DNA of 64,000 bases from Buchnera aphidicola (Hyadaphis tataricae) (GTDB lineage: Bacteria > Pseudomonadota > Gammaproteobacteria > Enterobacterales > Enterobacteriaceae): contig NZ_CP034873.1 of NCBI RefSeq assembly GCF_005081445.1, positions 310,001 to 374,000 on the forward strand. Reading direction: 5' to 3'. This document shows, piece after piece, positions 10,381 to 23,578 of this stretch. Both the position numbers and the translations under genes were made by a program. The notes beneath the pieces are model-generated. The model saw only the letters and a program-made list of their open reading frames with translations. It had not been told where the DNA came from and did not search any database. Position 1 is the first letter of the stretch; each line of letters starts with the position of its first letter.

Positions 10381-11128
10381 GTAATTCAGTTGTAATACGA
10401 AAAAAATTAGTAGAAATATAATTATTTTTATTAATTTTAAAAATTTTATTAACATATTTCAGATAAATTTTTTTTTAAAAAATTGCAGAGATTTTAAAAA
10501 TTTTTTTGTTAACAAAAATCTTGTTTTTTAAATACGCATGAAAAAAAATATAATTATTTTTTTGATGTTTCATTATTATCTACATAATAAAAAAACATTA
10601 TTAAATTTTTCCGATAAGCATCTATATTATGTTGATTGTATAAAAAATTTTTTATAGTCATTTTAATTGGAAGCATTTTATATAAAAAGTAACAATAATG
10701 TAATGCAGATTAATAATATTAATCTACAAAAAAAATCAATTTATTCAAATCGATAAATATTACAATACCAAGAAAATAATCATAATAAACATCAATAATT
10801 TTTTGCTTTATTTAAAATTAAAAAGTTTCTTATGAATATCATTAACCATTGTTTGTTGTTTACTTTGTGTTGTTTTTTTATGTAAATATGCAAAATATTG
10901 CACTAAAAATATAAATTATTAATAGTTCTGTAATAATAATGAAAATATAAAATTTAGTTCAATCAAATTTGATATTTTAATATTGAATTATATCAAAGAA
11001 TTATATAATTGTTACTTCAACATCATATATGCAAAAAAAATAATATATTTTAAGCAATATGATTAATATTAACTCGTGTTTTAATAATATAACATTACAA
11101 ACATCTTTTAATTTGAAGAAAATTATTT
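10302..11128. other. 827-bp gene-free stretch: decayed 5' half of mfd and lolC upstream region
   Basis: This is the longest gene-free stretch of the window. It is almost pure A/T, with stops in all frames every few dozen codons. The left end carries the mfd domain 3 relic. A palindrome (tttttgttaacaaaaa, 10503-10518) lies in it. In E. coli mfd is followed by ycfT and then lolC; no ycfT remains. The lolC promoter should lie at the right end, but I cannot single out one hexamer pair among many AT-rich candidates. Confidence 0.6.
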
Positions 11129-12328
11129 ATGTATACACCGGTATATCTATTTATTGGTTTACGTTATTTATGGAATGCTCACTTACCAATATTTAAAAAA
11201 TTTATAACTGTATTATCTATTATCGGTATTAGTATTAGTATAGCTTCTATTATTATAATAATATCCATTATCAATGGATTTGAAGAGCATTTTAAAAGAC
11301 ATATTTTATCTTTTATTCCGCATTTAATTATTACTAACGAACAACACTGTATTAATAAAATAAATTTTCCTAAAAAAATTCTTACACTACACAATGTGAA
11401 AAATGTTTCTGAATGTATCAATCACGAAGTTATCATAAAAAGTAAAAATAATTTCACTATGGGAGAACTCATTGGCATAGATAAACAAAATTATGATAAT
11501 GTACAGAGCTACAAAATAAAACACTTATTTAATTTAATTAAACCTTATCAAAAAAATGTTGTTATTGGTATAAAATTAGCTAAAAAATTACATGTAAGTA
11601 TTGGTGATACAATTCAATTATTTTTTTTAAAAAAGAAAAAAAATATTTTCAATACGCATTTTTTAAAAGAAAATAATTTTACAATTACAGCCTTTTTTTC
11701 TACTGACAGCGAAGCAGATTATTATCAAATTATTATGAATAAAGAAGATAGTTTACAGTTTTTAAAACTTCCTAATAATTATGTTACTGGTTGGCGTATA
11801 TGGTTGAAAAATCCAATGTATTTCAATATTGATAATATTAAAAATTTAACAAAAAATTTTATCATATTAGACTGGAAATCACAAAAAGGAGAAGTATTTA
11901 AAGAAATGATCATTGAAAAATATATTATGTTTTTTTTGTTTTTTTTAATTTTTTTAGTATCAGTGTTAAATATATTTATTACTTTAACCATTCATACAAT
12001 AGATAAACGAAACAACATTGCTATTTTAAAATCACAAGGATTATCGAATTGGAAAATCGTATTAGTTTTTGTTATACTAGGATCTAGTACAACTGTTATT
12101 GGAAGCGTACTGGGCACTATAACCAGTATTGTATTAATTATACAACATAATTTTTTAATATCTCTTATTCGATTATTTTTTGATGAAATAGATTTTTCTA
12201 TATATTTAATTCCAAATCAAATTTTTTTTATAAACTTCATTTCTATATTTATTACAATATGTGCTACATTATACCCGTCTTTAAATGCCATTAAAATGAA
12301 ACCAGCTAAGATTTTATCTTATGAATAA
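11129..12328 (+). CDS. lolC: Lipoprotein-releasing system permease LolC
   Basis: Inner-membrane subunit of the LolCDE ABC transporter, which extracts mature outer-membrane lipoproteins from the inner membrane. It has 399 residues, the same as E. coli LolC. The N-terminal membrane helix contains ISISIASIIIIISIINGFEE; a long periplasmic domain follows, then three C-terminal helices with the coupling-helix sequence NIAILKSQGLSNWKI, and a conserved end (YPSLNAIKMKPAKILSYE). The last eight bases, ATGAATAA, also hold the lolD start, so the two are translationally coupled. Confidence 0.9.
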   Translation: MYTPVYLFIGLRYLWNAHLPIFKKFITVLSIIGISISIASIIIIISIINGFEEHFKRHILSFIPHLIITNEQHCINKINFPKKILTLHNVKNVSECINHEVIIKSKNNFTMGELIGIDKQNYDNVQSYKIKHLFNLIKPYQKNVVIGIKLAKKLHVSIGDTIQLFFLKKKKNIFNTHFLKENNFTITAFFSTDSEADYYQIIMNKEDSLQFLKLPNNYVTGWRIWLKNPMYFNIDNIKNLTKNFIILDWKSQKGEVFKEMIIEKYIMFFLFFLIFLVSVLNIFITLTIHTIDKRNNIAILKSQGLSNWKIVLVFVILGSSTTVIGSVLGTITSIVLIIQHNFLISLIRLFFDEIDFSIYLIPNQIFFINFISIFITICATLYPSLNAIKMKPAKILSYE

Positions 12329-12999
12329 TATTATACAATGTATAAAAATAAGTAAATTTTATCAAAATGGAGATGTATTTGTACCAGTTTTAAATAAAAT
12401 ATCATTTAAATTGAATAGAGGAACAATAGCAGCCATCATCGGTCATTCTGGTTCTGGAAAAACAACCTTATTACATTTAATAGCAGCTCTAGACAATCCT
12501 AGTTCTGGTAATATATTATTTAATGGAACATCAATACAGTCTATGTCATCGAATCAAATAGCACACTTTAGAAACCAAGATTTAGGATTGATTTATCAGT
12601 TTCATCATTTAATGTTAGATTTTAATGTATTAGAAAATGTTGCGATGCCATTATTAATCGGTAAAAAAAGAAAAAAAGAATCTGAAGAAATAGCTTATAA
12701 TATGTTGAAAGAAGTGAATTTAGAACATAAACGATATAAATATCCATCAGAAATTTCTGGTGGTGAAAGACAACGCGTTGCTATAGCTCGTGCTTTTGTA
12801 AATAAACCCTTATTGATTATAGGGGATGAGCCTACTAATAATTTAGATCAATATAACGTCAGTGTCATTATTGATTTAATATTAAAATTTAATGAATATT
12901 ATAATACTTCTTTTTTAATCGTCACACATGATATTCGTGTCATAAAACAAATACCTGTTATATTTAAAATGCACAACGGTCAATTATTTAATTATAAAA

Positions 13000-13007
<8 letters not shown>
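12321..13007 (+). CDS. lolD: Lipoprotein-releasing system ATP-binding protein LolD
   Basis: ATPase subunit of LolCDE. It has 228 residues (233 in E. coli). Walker A is GHSGSGKTT, the signature is SGGERQRVAIARA, Walker B is LLIIGDEPTNNLD, and the switch histidine lies in IVTHD. The LolD-type Q-loop IYQFHHLMLDFNVLENVAMPLL is recognisable in part (IYQFHHL). It starts inside the last eight bases of lolC and ends by an identical eight-base overlap with lolE. Confidence 0.94.
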
Positions 13008-15312
<2,305 letters not shown>

Positions 15313-15347
15313 GACAAAAAATTAAATTATATTTTAAAAAAATTTTT

Positions 15348-15429
15348 CTGCTATATTGTAGTATATAAAAATTTTTTATTTAAAATATATAAATATATAG
15401 CAGTATTAAGTTAAATACTCAATACTGCT
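15348..15429. terminator. Competing hairpins between convergent gapA and queF
   Basis: Three short segments can pair in two exclusive ways. Segment A (15348-15356, ctgctatat) pairs perfectly with 15395-15403. The overlapping segment B (15399-15407, agcagtatt) pairs perfectly with C (15421-15429, aatactgct), and that stem extends to 12 bp with one wobble. The site lies in the 163-bp space between the gapA and queF stops. The simplest reading is a terminator for each direction. Confidence 0.5.
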
Positions 15430-15475
15430 GTAACATAAATATATTATATTCTTTTTATAAACAGTTTTTTATTTT

Positions 15476-16261
15476 TTATTGTCGAGCCATTCGAATTAAA
15501 CATGGAGAAAAAACAGTATTTGTACGCCAAGGGTTAATATCAATTCCACCTCGACGTGTATATCTTGCATATACAGTTAATTTTTTAGGTTGGCAAGTTT
15601 TTTCGATGTCATTAAAAATTTTTTCAACACATTCTTCATGAAATCCATTATAAGAACGAAATGAAATTAAATACAACAATAATCCAGCATGATCAATTGC
15701 TGTTCCAGAGTATATAATCTGTATAGAAGCCCAATCAGGTTGTTGAGTTTTTGGGCAGTTACTCTTAAAAAGATGACTATATAAAGATTCGTGTATTATT
15801 TTTTTAGAAGATTTCAGAAGAAATAATGGATTATATGTATAAGATGTCACTTCAATATTTTGATCATCTATACAATGACCCCAAAAATCTGATATTTTTT
15901 GATTTTTTATTTCATTTAAATTAAATAATCGTATGGATACTTTACCATCAACACATTTCGTCAAATCTAATGTTATGACCTGAATCATATGTATTTCATT
16001 ATCAAATTGAACTTGATTAAAACTATTCATATAAAGCTTTAAACTTTTCGACTCAATAATATTTTCACTGGTAATATTAATTTCTATTTGAGCAATAGCA
16101 ATCTGGGGTAATCCATTTTTATTAAGCCAAGATAGTTCATATAATGTCCAAACATCTTTGCCAATAAATGGAAGATGCATATTATTTAATAAAATAATAT
16201 CACGATTTTTTTTTCTAGGTATGCTTTGTAATAAGCTAAAATGATCTATTTTAACAATCAT
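15476..16261 (-). CDS. queF: NADPH-dependent 7-cyano-7-deazaguanine reductase
   Basis: Reduces preQ0 to preQ1 in queuosine synthesis for tRNA wobble modification. This is the long, two-domain YqcD type: 261 residues against 282 in E. coli. The catalytic cysteine and aspartate lie in KSNCPKTQQPDW, the glutamate in FHEECVE, and the end YARYTRRGGIDINPWR is nearly invariant. It lacks about 20 N-terminal residues, including the LGKSTDYRDTYD region. The open frame upstream of the ATG does not restore that motif, so the N-terminus has probably been lost or has diverged. Confidence 0.93.
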   Translation of the reverse strand: MIVKIDHFSLLQSIPRKKNRDIILLNNMHLPFIGKDVWTLYELSWLNKNGLPQIAIAQIEINITSENIIESKSLKLYMNSFNQVQFDNEIHMIQVITLDLTKCVDGKVSIRLFNLNEIKNQKISDFWGHCIDDQNIEVTSYTYNPLFLLKSSKKIIHESLYSHLFKSNCPKTQQPDWASIQIIYSGTAIDHAGLLLYLISFRSYNGFHEECVEKIFNDIEKTCQPKKLTVYARYTRRGGIDINPWRTNTVFSPCLIRMARQ

Positions 16262-16328
16262 ATATTTTCTTATAAGATGTCGTTTAAAGAAACAAAAAAT
16301 TTATATAAATTATTATACTAGAATAGTA

Positions 16329-16844
16329 TTAACGATCTTGAAAATACGGAAGAATTGTATTTAACCATTTTGAAATCCTTGGTTTTGTATTTTCACTTTG
16401 TCTATCTTCGTCTAAAACTAACCCTACAAAATAATCTTTATTTAATAAAGCTTTAGAATTTTCAAAACAATATTCTTTTACAGACCATTTTCCAATAATT
16501 TTTGCTTTATTTTTTTTAATTACATTATATATAATACCTAATGCATCACAAAAGTATTCTCCATAATCTTCTTGATCTCCACAACCAAATAATGCTACTG
16601 TTTTATTTAAAAAATCAATTTTTTTTAAAGTAGGTAAAAAATCATCCCAATCACATTGAACTTCTCCATAATACCAAGTAGGCACACCAAATATTAAAAA
16701 ATCAAATTTTTCTATATCTTTTTGAGTACTATTGCTAATATCATGTAATATAGCAATATTTTCACCGATAAATTTTTGAATATGTTTTGCAATTTTTTCT
16801 GTATTTCCAGTATCGCTTCCAAAAAAGATACCTATTTTTCTCAT
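16329..16844 (-). CDS. fldA: Flavodoxin
   Basis: FMN electron carrier. It has 171 residues (176 in E. coli). The FMN phosphate loop is [14 protein letters not shown]; the isoalloxazine-flanking loops are [10 protein letters not shown] and [18 protein letters not shown]. In E. coli it supplies electrons to IspG, IspH and BioB; the first and last of these are encoded in this window, which explains its retention. queF lies 67 bp downstream on the same strand. Confidence 0.95.
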   Translation of the reverse strand: MRKIGIFFGSDTGNTEKIAKHIQKFIGENIAILHDISNSTQKDIEKFDFLIFGVPTWYYGEVQCDWDDFLPTLKKIDFLNKTVALFGCGDQEDYGEYFCDALGIIYNVIKKNKAKIIGKWSVKEYCFENSKALLNKDYFVGLVLDEDRQSENTKPRISKWLNTILPYFQDR

Positions 16845-17151
16845 CTTAAATACCTATAATAAAATATATTAGAAATATAAATAATATCTTAAAACATATC
16901 TTTTTGTATATTATCAAATAATAATTTTTTATTTAGAACCTAATTAATAGCGAAAATATAAAATCAATATTAATTTTTTAATGTTTAATAATCTATAATT
17001 CAAGTGAATAATTTTTTAAATAAAAACATTTTTATTAATTTTTTTAATATATGTTATATTAGTTAAGTTTTTCAATATAAAATGTATTCATTATAAAGTG
17101 AGTTACTTCTATTTTAAATGTATTTTCTTTTTACACACAAATAAAAATATT
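16845..17151. other. 307-bp divergent spacer between fldA and phrB
   Basis: A/T-rich sequence with no open frame of note and no strong hairpin. It must hold the promoters of fldA (leftward) and phrB (rightward), but the base composition gives too many candidate hexamers to pick one. Confidence 0.5.
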
Positions 17152-18588
17152 ATGCAAAAAAATTTGATTTGGTTTCGTAATGACCTTAGATTGTATGATA
17201 ATACAGCGTTGTATGAAGCATGTAAATTAAAAGAAGCAAAAGTCATATCACTATATATCGCTACTCCTAAACAATGGAAAAATCATTGTGTGTCTTCAAA
17301 AAAAATATCTTTTATACATCATCATTTGCATTCTTTAAGGGAATCGTTATTTCACTTAAATATTATTTTACATTATTATGAATCAACTGATTTTGCGCAT
17401 TCAATAAAATATTTAATTAATTTTTGCAAAAACCAAAAAATCAACAATCTTTTTTATAATTATGAATATGAAATTAATGAACGTCATCGCGATTTTTTAA
17501 TAAAAAAAGATCTTTCTCAAATAGGTATATCAGTACATGGTTTTCACGATCGTCTTTTAGTGTCGCCTAAATATATAAAAAATCAAAATAACGAAGCATA
17601 TAAGGTATATTCTTTTTTTAAAAAAAAAATAATATCGCATTTATTGACACAACCACCTCAATGTTTTCCAACTCCTATTGCAAGAACACTTCAAAAAAAT
17701 TGTTTTTTAAATCATATTAATTTTGATCATACATCTTTTCAATTTAATCAACATATCTTTCCAATTGGGGAAAATAAAGCAATAGATCGCTTAAAATATT
17801 TTTTAATGCACAAATATGACGATTATTCATCAAAAAGAAATTTTCCTTTTTTAGATAACACTAGTATTTTATCTCCATATTTATCTTTAGGAATAATATC
17901 ATCGCGTACTTGTCTCATGACATTATTAAACATAAAAAAAGATCTTGCATTCAATACAATTTTATATTCTTGTTGGTTTAACCAAATATTATGGCGTGAA
18001 TTTTATTATCATTTATTAATTGGTTATCCCTATATTTGCAAAAATCAATCGCTGTCTATATGGGAAAAAAACATTGTTTGGAATAAGAATATAGATCATT
18101 TTAACGCTTGGAAATCTGGAAATACAGGATATCCTATTGTAGATGCTGGAATGAGACAGTTAAATGAGTTAGGTTGGATGCACAATAGATTAAGAATGAT
18201 TACAGCAAGTTTTTTAGTAAAAAATCTTTTCATTAACTGGAGAAAAGGAGAGAAATATTTTATATCTCGTTTAATTGACGGAGATTTCGCATTAAACAAT
18301 GGAGGATGGCAATGGTCGGCATCAATTGGCACCGATTCTACACCGTATATAAGATTCTTAAATCCATATCTACAATCGAAAAATTTTGATAAATCAGGTC
18401 ATTTTATAAAACAGTTTATTCCTGCATTAAAAATAATACCAACACATGAAATTCATACACCACACATATGGTCTCAAAAAAACAATTACAAGATCAATTA
18501 TCCTAAACCCATCGTAAACTTTAAAGAAAGCAAAAAAAAATCGTTATTAATATTTTATAAAGCTCGACTGAATAACAAAAAAAAATAG
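17152..18588 (+). CDS. phrB: Deoxyribodipyrimidine photolyase
   Basis: Light-driven repair of cyclobutane pyrimidine dimers with FAD and a folate antenna. Starting at ATG 17152 gives MQKNLIWFRNDLRLYDN, matching the E. coli start; a GTG 54 bp upstream is in frame but would add an unmatched leader. The product is 478 residues (472 in E. coli). The FAD-binding core is clear: WREFYYHLL, GYPIVDAGMRQL, MHNRLRMITASFLVK and NNGGWQWSASIGTD. It carries an in-frame A10 tract (17620-17629). ybgI follows after 12 bp, as in E. coli once ybgH is removed. Confidence 0.95.
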   Translation: MQKNLIWFRNDLRLYDNTALYEACKLKEAKVISLYIATPKQWKNHCVSSKKISFIHHHLHSLRESLFHLNIILHYYESTDFAHSIKYLINFCKNQKINNLFYNYEYEINERHRDFLIKKDLSQIGISVHGFHDRLLVSPKYIKNQNNEAYKVYSFFKKKIISHLLTQPPQCFPTPIARTLQKNCFLNHINFDHTSFQFNQHIFPIGENKAIDRLKYFLMHKYDDYSSKRNFPFLDNTSILSPYLSLGIISSRTCLMTLLNIKKDLAFNTILYSCWFNQILWREFYYHLLIGYPYICKNQSLSIWEKNIVWNKNIDHFNAWKSGNTGYPIVDAGMRQLNELGWMHNRLRMITASFLVKNLFINWRKGEKYFISRLIDGDFALNNGGWQWSASIGTDSTPYIRFLNPYLQSKNFDKSGHFIKQFIPALKIIPTHEIHTPHIWSQKNNYKINYPKPIVNFKESKKKSLLIFYKARLNNKKK

Positions 18589-18600
18589 GTTTTAAAATTC

Positions 18601-19344
18601 ATGAACAATTTTCTTTTAGAAAGCATCATTAATAAAAAATTACTCTCTGATCAATATGAAGATATAGTTCCGAATGGATTACAAATTGAAGGAAAAAAAA
18701 CAGTAAAAAAAATTATTACTGGTGTTACAGCATGTCAAAAATTATTAGATCAATCATTGTCTTGTAATGCTGACGCAATAATAGTGCATCATGGTTATTT
18801 TTGGAAAAATGAATCAAAATACATACATAACATGCAAAAAAACAGATTAAAAACTATTCTTTCAAATAATATCAATTTGTATAGTTGGCATTTACCTTTA
18901 GATGTTCATCCTGATTTAGGCAACAATGCACAAATTGCTAAAAAATTAAATATTTGCGTTAAAGGTAATATTTTACCGTGTGTTTTTTGGGGAACTATAG
19001 AAAATAACATCACTGGTTTTGAATTTTCAAAAAAAATAGAAAGAATCTACAAAAAACGTCCAATACATTTTTACGAAAATGCTTCTCATTATATTAATCG
19101 TATCGCTTGGTGTAGTGGAAAAGGTCAAAGTTTTATTAAAAAGGCTTATCAGTTCGGAATAGATACGTTTTTAACAGGTGAAATTTCCGAAGAAACAATG
19201 CATATTTCTAGAGAATTAGGTATGCATTTTTTTGCTTTAGGACATCATGATACTGAAAAAGATGGTATCAAATCTTTAGGAAAATGGTTATGTAAAAAAT
19301 ATGATCTTGATATAACTTTTATTAATATTTGCAATCCTGCATAA
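18601..19344 (+). CDS. ybgI: NIF3-family metal-binding protein (YbgI type)
   Basis: Member of the conserved NIF3 / GTP cyclohydrolase 1 type 2-like family, whose cellular role is unsettled. It has 247 residues, exactly as E. coli YbgI. The dinuclear metal-site residues are visible: the double histidine in IVHHGYFWK, the aspartate in WHLPLDVHPDLG, and the histidine and glutamate in GHHDTEKDG. It follows phrB by 12 bp and is probably in the same transcript. Confidence 0.9.
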   Translation: MNNFLLESIINKKLLSDQYEDIVPNGLQIEGKKTVKKIITGVTACQKLLDQSLSCNADAIIVHHGYFWKNESKYIHNMQKNRLKTILSNNINLYSWHLPLDVHPDLGNNAQIAKKLNICVKGNILPCVFWGTIENNITGFEFSKKIERIYKKRPIHFYENASHYINRIAWCSGKGQSFIKKAYQFGIDTFLTGEISEETMHISRELGMHFFALGHHDTEKDGIKSLGKWLCKKYDLDITFINICNPA

Positions 19345-19451
19345 TCATTGTAAAAACTTCAAAAAACATTAATGAAAAAACACATTATATTTTTTAAATT
19401 ATAGTTATTTACTATAATATTTTATACTACAATCTCGTTAAAAAGAAAATC

Positions 19452-22187
19452 ATGAATAAAAATAAAATAGAATATTGGTTGAATTCTTCTTGGTTATCTG
19501 GAGCTAATCAAAACTATATAGAATATATCTATGAAAAATTTTTAATAAATCCAGATTCCATTGATGCCACTTGGCATGATGAATTAATAAGAATATCTAA
19601 AATCGGAGAAAATGTTAATTATCCTCATATAGATAATAAAAAAAGATCTACCTTATTAAACGAAAAAATAACAGATATGATTCATGCATTTCGTCTTGAA
19701 GGTCATAAAAATGCTTTAATCAATCCATTGCGAGAAAAAAGAAAAACATTATTTTTCAATTTAAGGCATGAATTTTATAATCTAACACAACAAGAATCAA
19801 AAAAAACAATTGCAATAAATTTTAAAAATCAATCTAATTATAAAACGAATTTTTTAGATTTGCACAATATTTTATTAAAAACATACTCCGGATCTATTGG
19901 TTTTGAATACATGCATATGGATAATGTTTTAGAAAAAACATCAATTACACAATATATTGAATCTTTTTTTAATAAAGATTACTTGACAAAAAAAGAAAAA
20001 ATTCATGTTTTAAAAAAACTTACTTATGCTGAAACGTTAGAAAAATATCTTGGAAAAAAATTCCCTGGTGCTAAAAGATTCTCTTTAGAAGGAGCGGAAG
20101 CATTAATACCAATATTACATGAAGTGATAACATTTTCTAAAAAAAACAATATTTCTGAAATTATTTTAGGAATGGCTCATAGAGGTAGATTAAATGTTTT
20201 AGTTAATGTTTTAAACAAAAACCCTCAAATATTATTTGATGAATTTTCCAATATTAATATTTGTCATAAAAATAGTGGAGATGTTAAATATCACATGGGT
20301 GGTGTTGCAAAAATAAAACATACAAGTAATCTTATATTTAAGATGGCATGTAATCCGTCTCATTTAGAAATAATAAATCCAGTGATTTCAGGAATGGCAA
20401 GGTCAACTATTGATAAATCAAAAGTATTTGATAATCAAATTTTACCGATGAATATTCATGGAGATGCTTCTATAATTGGTCAAGGTGTCGTTCAAGAAAC
20501 GTTAAACATGTCTCAAACAGACGGTTATACTGTTGGTGGTACCGTTCACATAGTTATAAACAACCAAATAGGATTTACTGCTTCTAATCCAAAAACTCTT
20601 CGTTCCAGTCAACATTGTACTGATATAGCTAAAATGATTCAAGCTCCAATATTCCATGTTAATGCAGATGATGTAGAAGCTGCAATTTTTACAATTCGAT
20701 TAGCCTTAAATTTTAGAAAAAAATTTAAAAAAGATGTATTTATCGATTTGGTGTGTTATCGACGTCATGGTCATAATGAAGTCGATGATCCTTCTGTTAC
20801 ACAACCTATAATGTATAAAAAAATCAATCATCATCCTACTGTTAGAGAAATTTATTCTAAATCATTAATTGCTAAAAATATAATTGCATTTACAAAAACA
20901 GAAGAAATGATTAATGATTATACTTATAAATTAAAAACAGGAAAAAACGTTTTTTTAAAAGATAGTAATATTGAATTTCAATATGAAAATGATAAAATTA
21001 TTTTAAAAGATGGTCAAACCAAAAAAAGACCCATTATTTTTTCTCATTTAAAAAAATTATCTTATTTAATCAACCAGATTCCTAAGTTCTTAAACATTCA
21101 TCCAAGAGTGAAAAAAATTTACAAACAACGCTTAGAAATGTCACAAGAATTACGCTTGTTTGATTGGGGGGCAGCTGAAACATTAGCTTATGCTGTACTG
21201 TTGAATGAAGGTATTTCTTGTCGTGTTTCTGGAGAAGATGTCAGTAGGGGTACTTTTTTTCATCGTCATGCTGTTATTCATGATCAAATTAATGGATCTA
21301 TCTATGTTCCCTTGAATCACATTCAAAAAAAACAAGGAAAATTTTTTATTTGGGATTCTGTGTTGTCAGAAGAAGCTGTTTTAGCTTTTGAATACGGTTA
21401 TTCTTTATTTGCACCTAGAACTTTAACCGTTTGGGAAGCGCAGTTTGGTGATTTTGTGAATGGAGCTCAAATTGTTATTGATCAATTTATTTGTTCTGGA
21501 GAACAAAAATGGAATCAACAATCTAATTTAGTTCTTTTTTTGCCACATGGTTATGAAGGACAAGGTCCTGAACATTCGTCTGCTAGAATTGAAAGGTTTC
21601 TTCAACTTTCTGCAGAAGAAAATGTAAAAATATGTATGCCTACTGTATCATCACAGATCTTTCATCTTCTACAAAAACAAATTTTTCATTGCAGAAATAA
21701 ACCATTAATCATATTTACACCCAAATCTCTTTTAAGACATCCTATGTCTAGTTGTACTTTAACCGATTTGACCAATGGTCAGTTTAATAAAGTGATAGAT
21801 GAAACCGATCATATTATTGATAATGCAACACGACTTGTTTTTTGCACAGGTAAAATTTATTACGAGTTGCTAATAAAACGTCGTGCACATCATATAAAAA
21901 ATGTGATTTTGATACGTATTGAACAGTTGTATCCTTTCCCTAAAAAAGAAATCTTAGAAATATTAAAAAAATATTGTTTTATAATAGATTTTGTATGGTG
22001 TCAAGAAGAACCTTATAATCAGGGTGCATGGATTTATATTAGAGAACATTTACAATGTTTGTTGCCAGTCAATATTTCATTAAATTATATTGGTCGTTTA
22101 TCTTCAGCATCTCCTGCAGTAGGTCATATTTCCATTCATAAAAAACAACATGAAAAAATATTGAATGATACATTAAATATTCATTAA
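19452..22187 (+). CDS. sucA: 2-oxoglutarate dehydrogenase E1 component
   Basis: Thiamine-diphosphate-dependent decarboxylase of the 2-oxoglutarate dehydrogenase complex, yielding succinyl-dihydrolipoamide for SucB. It has 911 residues (933 in E. coli). The N-terminal E2-binding segment [19 protein letters not shown], the substrate-site [10 protein letters not shown], the ThDP motif [10 protein letters not shown] and the C-terminal EEPYNQGAW are present. In E. coli the operon is sucABCD; here it ends after sucB. No other TCA-cycle gene is in the window. Confidence 0.97.
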   Translation: MNKNKIEYWLNSSWLSGANQNYIEYIYEKFLINPDSIDATWHDELIRISKIGENVNYPHIDNKKRSTLLNEKITDMIHAFRLEGHKNALINPLREKRKTLFFNLRHEFYNLTQQESKKTIAINFKNQSNYKTNFLDLHNILLKTYSGSIGFEYMHMDNVLEKTSITQYIESFFNKDYLTKKEKIHVLKKLTYAETLEKYLGKKFPGAKRFSLEGAEALIPILHEVITFSKKNNISEIILGMAHRGRLNVLVNVLNKNPQILFDEFSNINICHKNSGDVKYHMGGVAKIKHTSNLIFKMACNPSHLEIINPVISGMARSTIDKSKVFDNQILPMNIHGDASIIGQGVVQETLNMSQTDGYTVGGTVHIVINNQIGFTASNPKTLRSSQHCTDIAKMIQAPIFHVNADDVEAAIFTIRLALNFRKKFKKDVFIDLVCYRRHGHNEVDDPSVTQPIMYKKINHHPTVREIYSKSLIAKNIIAFTKTEEMINDYTYKLKTGKNVFLKDSNIEFQYENDKIILKDGQTKKRPIIFSHLKKLSYLINQIPKFLNIHPRVKKIYKQRLEMSQELRLFDWGAAETLAYAVLLNEGISCRVSGEDVSRGTFFHRHAVIHDQINGSIYVPLNHIQKKQGKFFIWDSVLSEEAVLAFEYGYSLFAPRTLTVWEAQFGDFVNGAQIVIDQFICSGEQKWNQQSNLVLFLPHGYEGQGPEHSSARIERFLQLSAEENVKICMPTVSSQIFHLLQKQIFHCRNKPLIIFTPKSLLRHPMSSCTLTDLTNGQFNKVIDETDHIIDNATRLVFCTGKIYYELLIKRRAHHIKNVILIRIEQLYPFPKKEILEILKKYCFIIDFVWCQEEPYNQGAWIYIREHLQCLLPVNISLNYIGRLSSASPAVGHISIHKKQHEKILNDTLNIH

Positions 22188-22199
22188 AAAGGATGAAAA

Positions 22200-23405
22200 A
22201 TGCAAAAAATAAATGTTGTAGTTCCAGAACTTCCAGAATCAATCAGTGATGCAACAGTTATCAAATGGTATAAAAAAATAGGAGATATGGTCAATACTGA
22301 TGATAACATAATTGATATTGAAACAGATAAAGTAATGTTAGAAATTTCATCACCATGTCATGGTATTCTGCAATCTATTTTAAAAAAAGAAGGTGATACA
22401 GTTATATCTCAAGAAATTCTTGGAACAATAGAAAAAATAAATGTATCACAAGAAAAACAATTGAAAAAAATTATTTTAGAGAAAAAAGATGATATAGAAA
22501 ATATACAAAAAACTTCAACTTTAAAAAAAAATACTTCAAATAATCTGTTTACAAAAAAAAATAAACACCTCTCACCGTCCTTAAGACGATTAACAAAAAT
22601 TCATCATAAAAATAATATTATTACCAAAAATATTCAAAAAGAGAATCTCATACAGATTGCACATCATACAGAAGAAATTATTCACCACGCACCACAGGAA
22701 AGTACGTCAACACAAAATAGAGTAAGAATGAGTCGATTAAGACAAACAATTTCTGAGAGATTATTACATAGCAAAAACAATACAGCTATGTTAACAACAT
22801 TTAATGAAGTCAATATGAGTTCAATTATCAGTTTACGAAAAAAATATGGTGCTATTTTTGAAAAAAAACATGGCATCCGTATTGGTTTTATGCCATTTTT
22901 TGTAAAAGCAGTTGTTCAAGGTTTAAAAAAATTTCCAGAAATTAATGCCTCAATAGATCAAAAAGATATTGTTTACTATAAAACGTTTGATATTAGTATA
23001 GCGATCTCAACACCAAGAGGTTTGATAACACCAGTATTAAATAACGCCGATACAATGAACATGGTAGAAATAGAAAAAAAAATACAAGAATTTTCTGTTA
23101 AAGCGTTAGAAAATAAAATTAGTATAAAAGAATTAACAGGCGGTAATTTTACCATTACTAATGGCGGTGTATTCGGTTCATTAATGTCCACTCCTATAAT
23201 CAATCCACCTCAATCAGCTATATTAGGTATGCATCTTATTCAAGATAGAGCAATAGTTGTTAACGGAAAAATTCAAATCTCTCCAATGATGTATCTAGCA
23301 TTATCTTACGATCATCGATTAATAGATGGCAAAGAATCAATTGGTTTTTTAGTAACTATAAAAAAAATATTAGAAGACTTTCATCGTTTATTGCTTAATA
23401 TATAA
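22200..23405 (+). CDS. sucB: Dihydrolipoyllysine-residue succinyltransferase (E2)
   Basis: E2 core of 2-oxoglutarate dehydrogenase; it passes the succinyl group from lipoate to CoA. It has 401 residues (405 in E. coli). It has an N-terminal lipoyl domain with the modified lysine in [10 protein letters not shown], a Lys/Asn-rich linker, a peripheral-subunit-binding segment ([11 protein letters not shown]), and the catalytic domain ending with [10 protein letters not shown]. It starts 12 bp after sucA with a ggatg-type site (aaaaggatg), so the two are co-transcribed. sucCD do not follow. Confidence 0.96.
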   Translation: MQKINVVVPELPESISDATVIKWYKKIGDMVNTDDNIIDIETDKVMLEISSPCHGILQSILKKEGDTVISQEILGTIEKINVSQEKQLKKIILEKKDDIENIQKTSTLKKNTSNNLFTKKNKHLSPSLRRLTKIHHKNNIITKNIQKENLIQIAHHTEEIIHHAPQESTSTQNRVRMSRLRQTISERLLHSKNNTAMLTTFNEVNMSSIISLRKKYGAIFEKKHGIRIGFMPFFVKAVVQGLKKFPEINASIDQKDIVYYKTFDISIAISTPRGLITPVLNNADTMNMVEIEKKIQEFSVKALENKISIKELTGGNFTITNGGVFGSLMSTPIINPPQSAILGMHLIQDRAIVVNGKIQISPMMYLALSYDHRLIDGKESIGFLVTIKKILEDFHRLLLNI

Positions 23406-23578
23406 TATTTTTTTAAAAAAAGAATTAATTATCTCGAATTTAGAAGAATATTAAAAAATATCTTTTACATGAAAATGTTATAATTTTAATGATATTAATC
23501 ATATCCGGTTAATCTTTCAGTACAACTAAAAATTCAATTAAGATACGTCTCATTTATAAAATTATTTCAGAGAAAAAT

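Noticed and set aside
10800..10911. A minus-strand open frame of about 35 codons in the mfd-lolC gap
   Set aside because: Its translation (Lys/Asn-rich, no motif) matches nothing I know in Mfd or YcfT. Frames of this length arise by chance in A/T-rich DNA.
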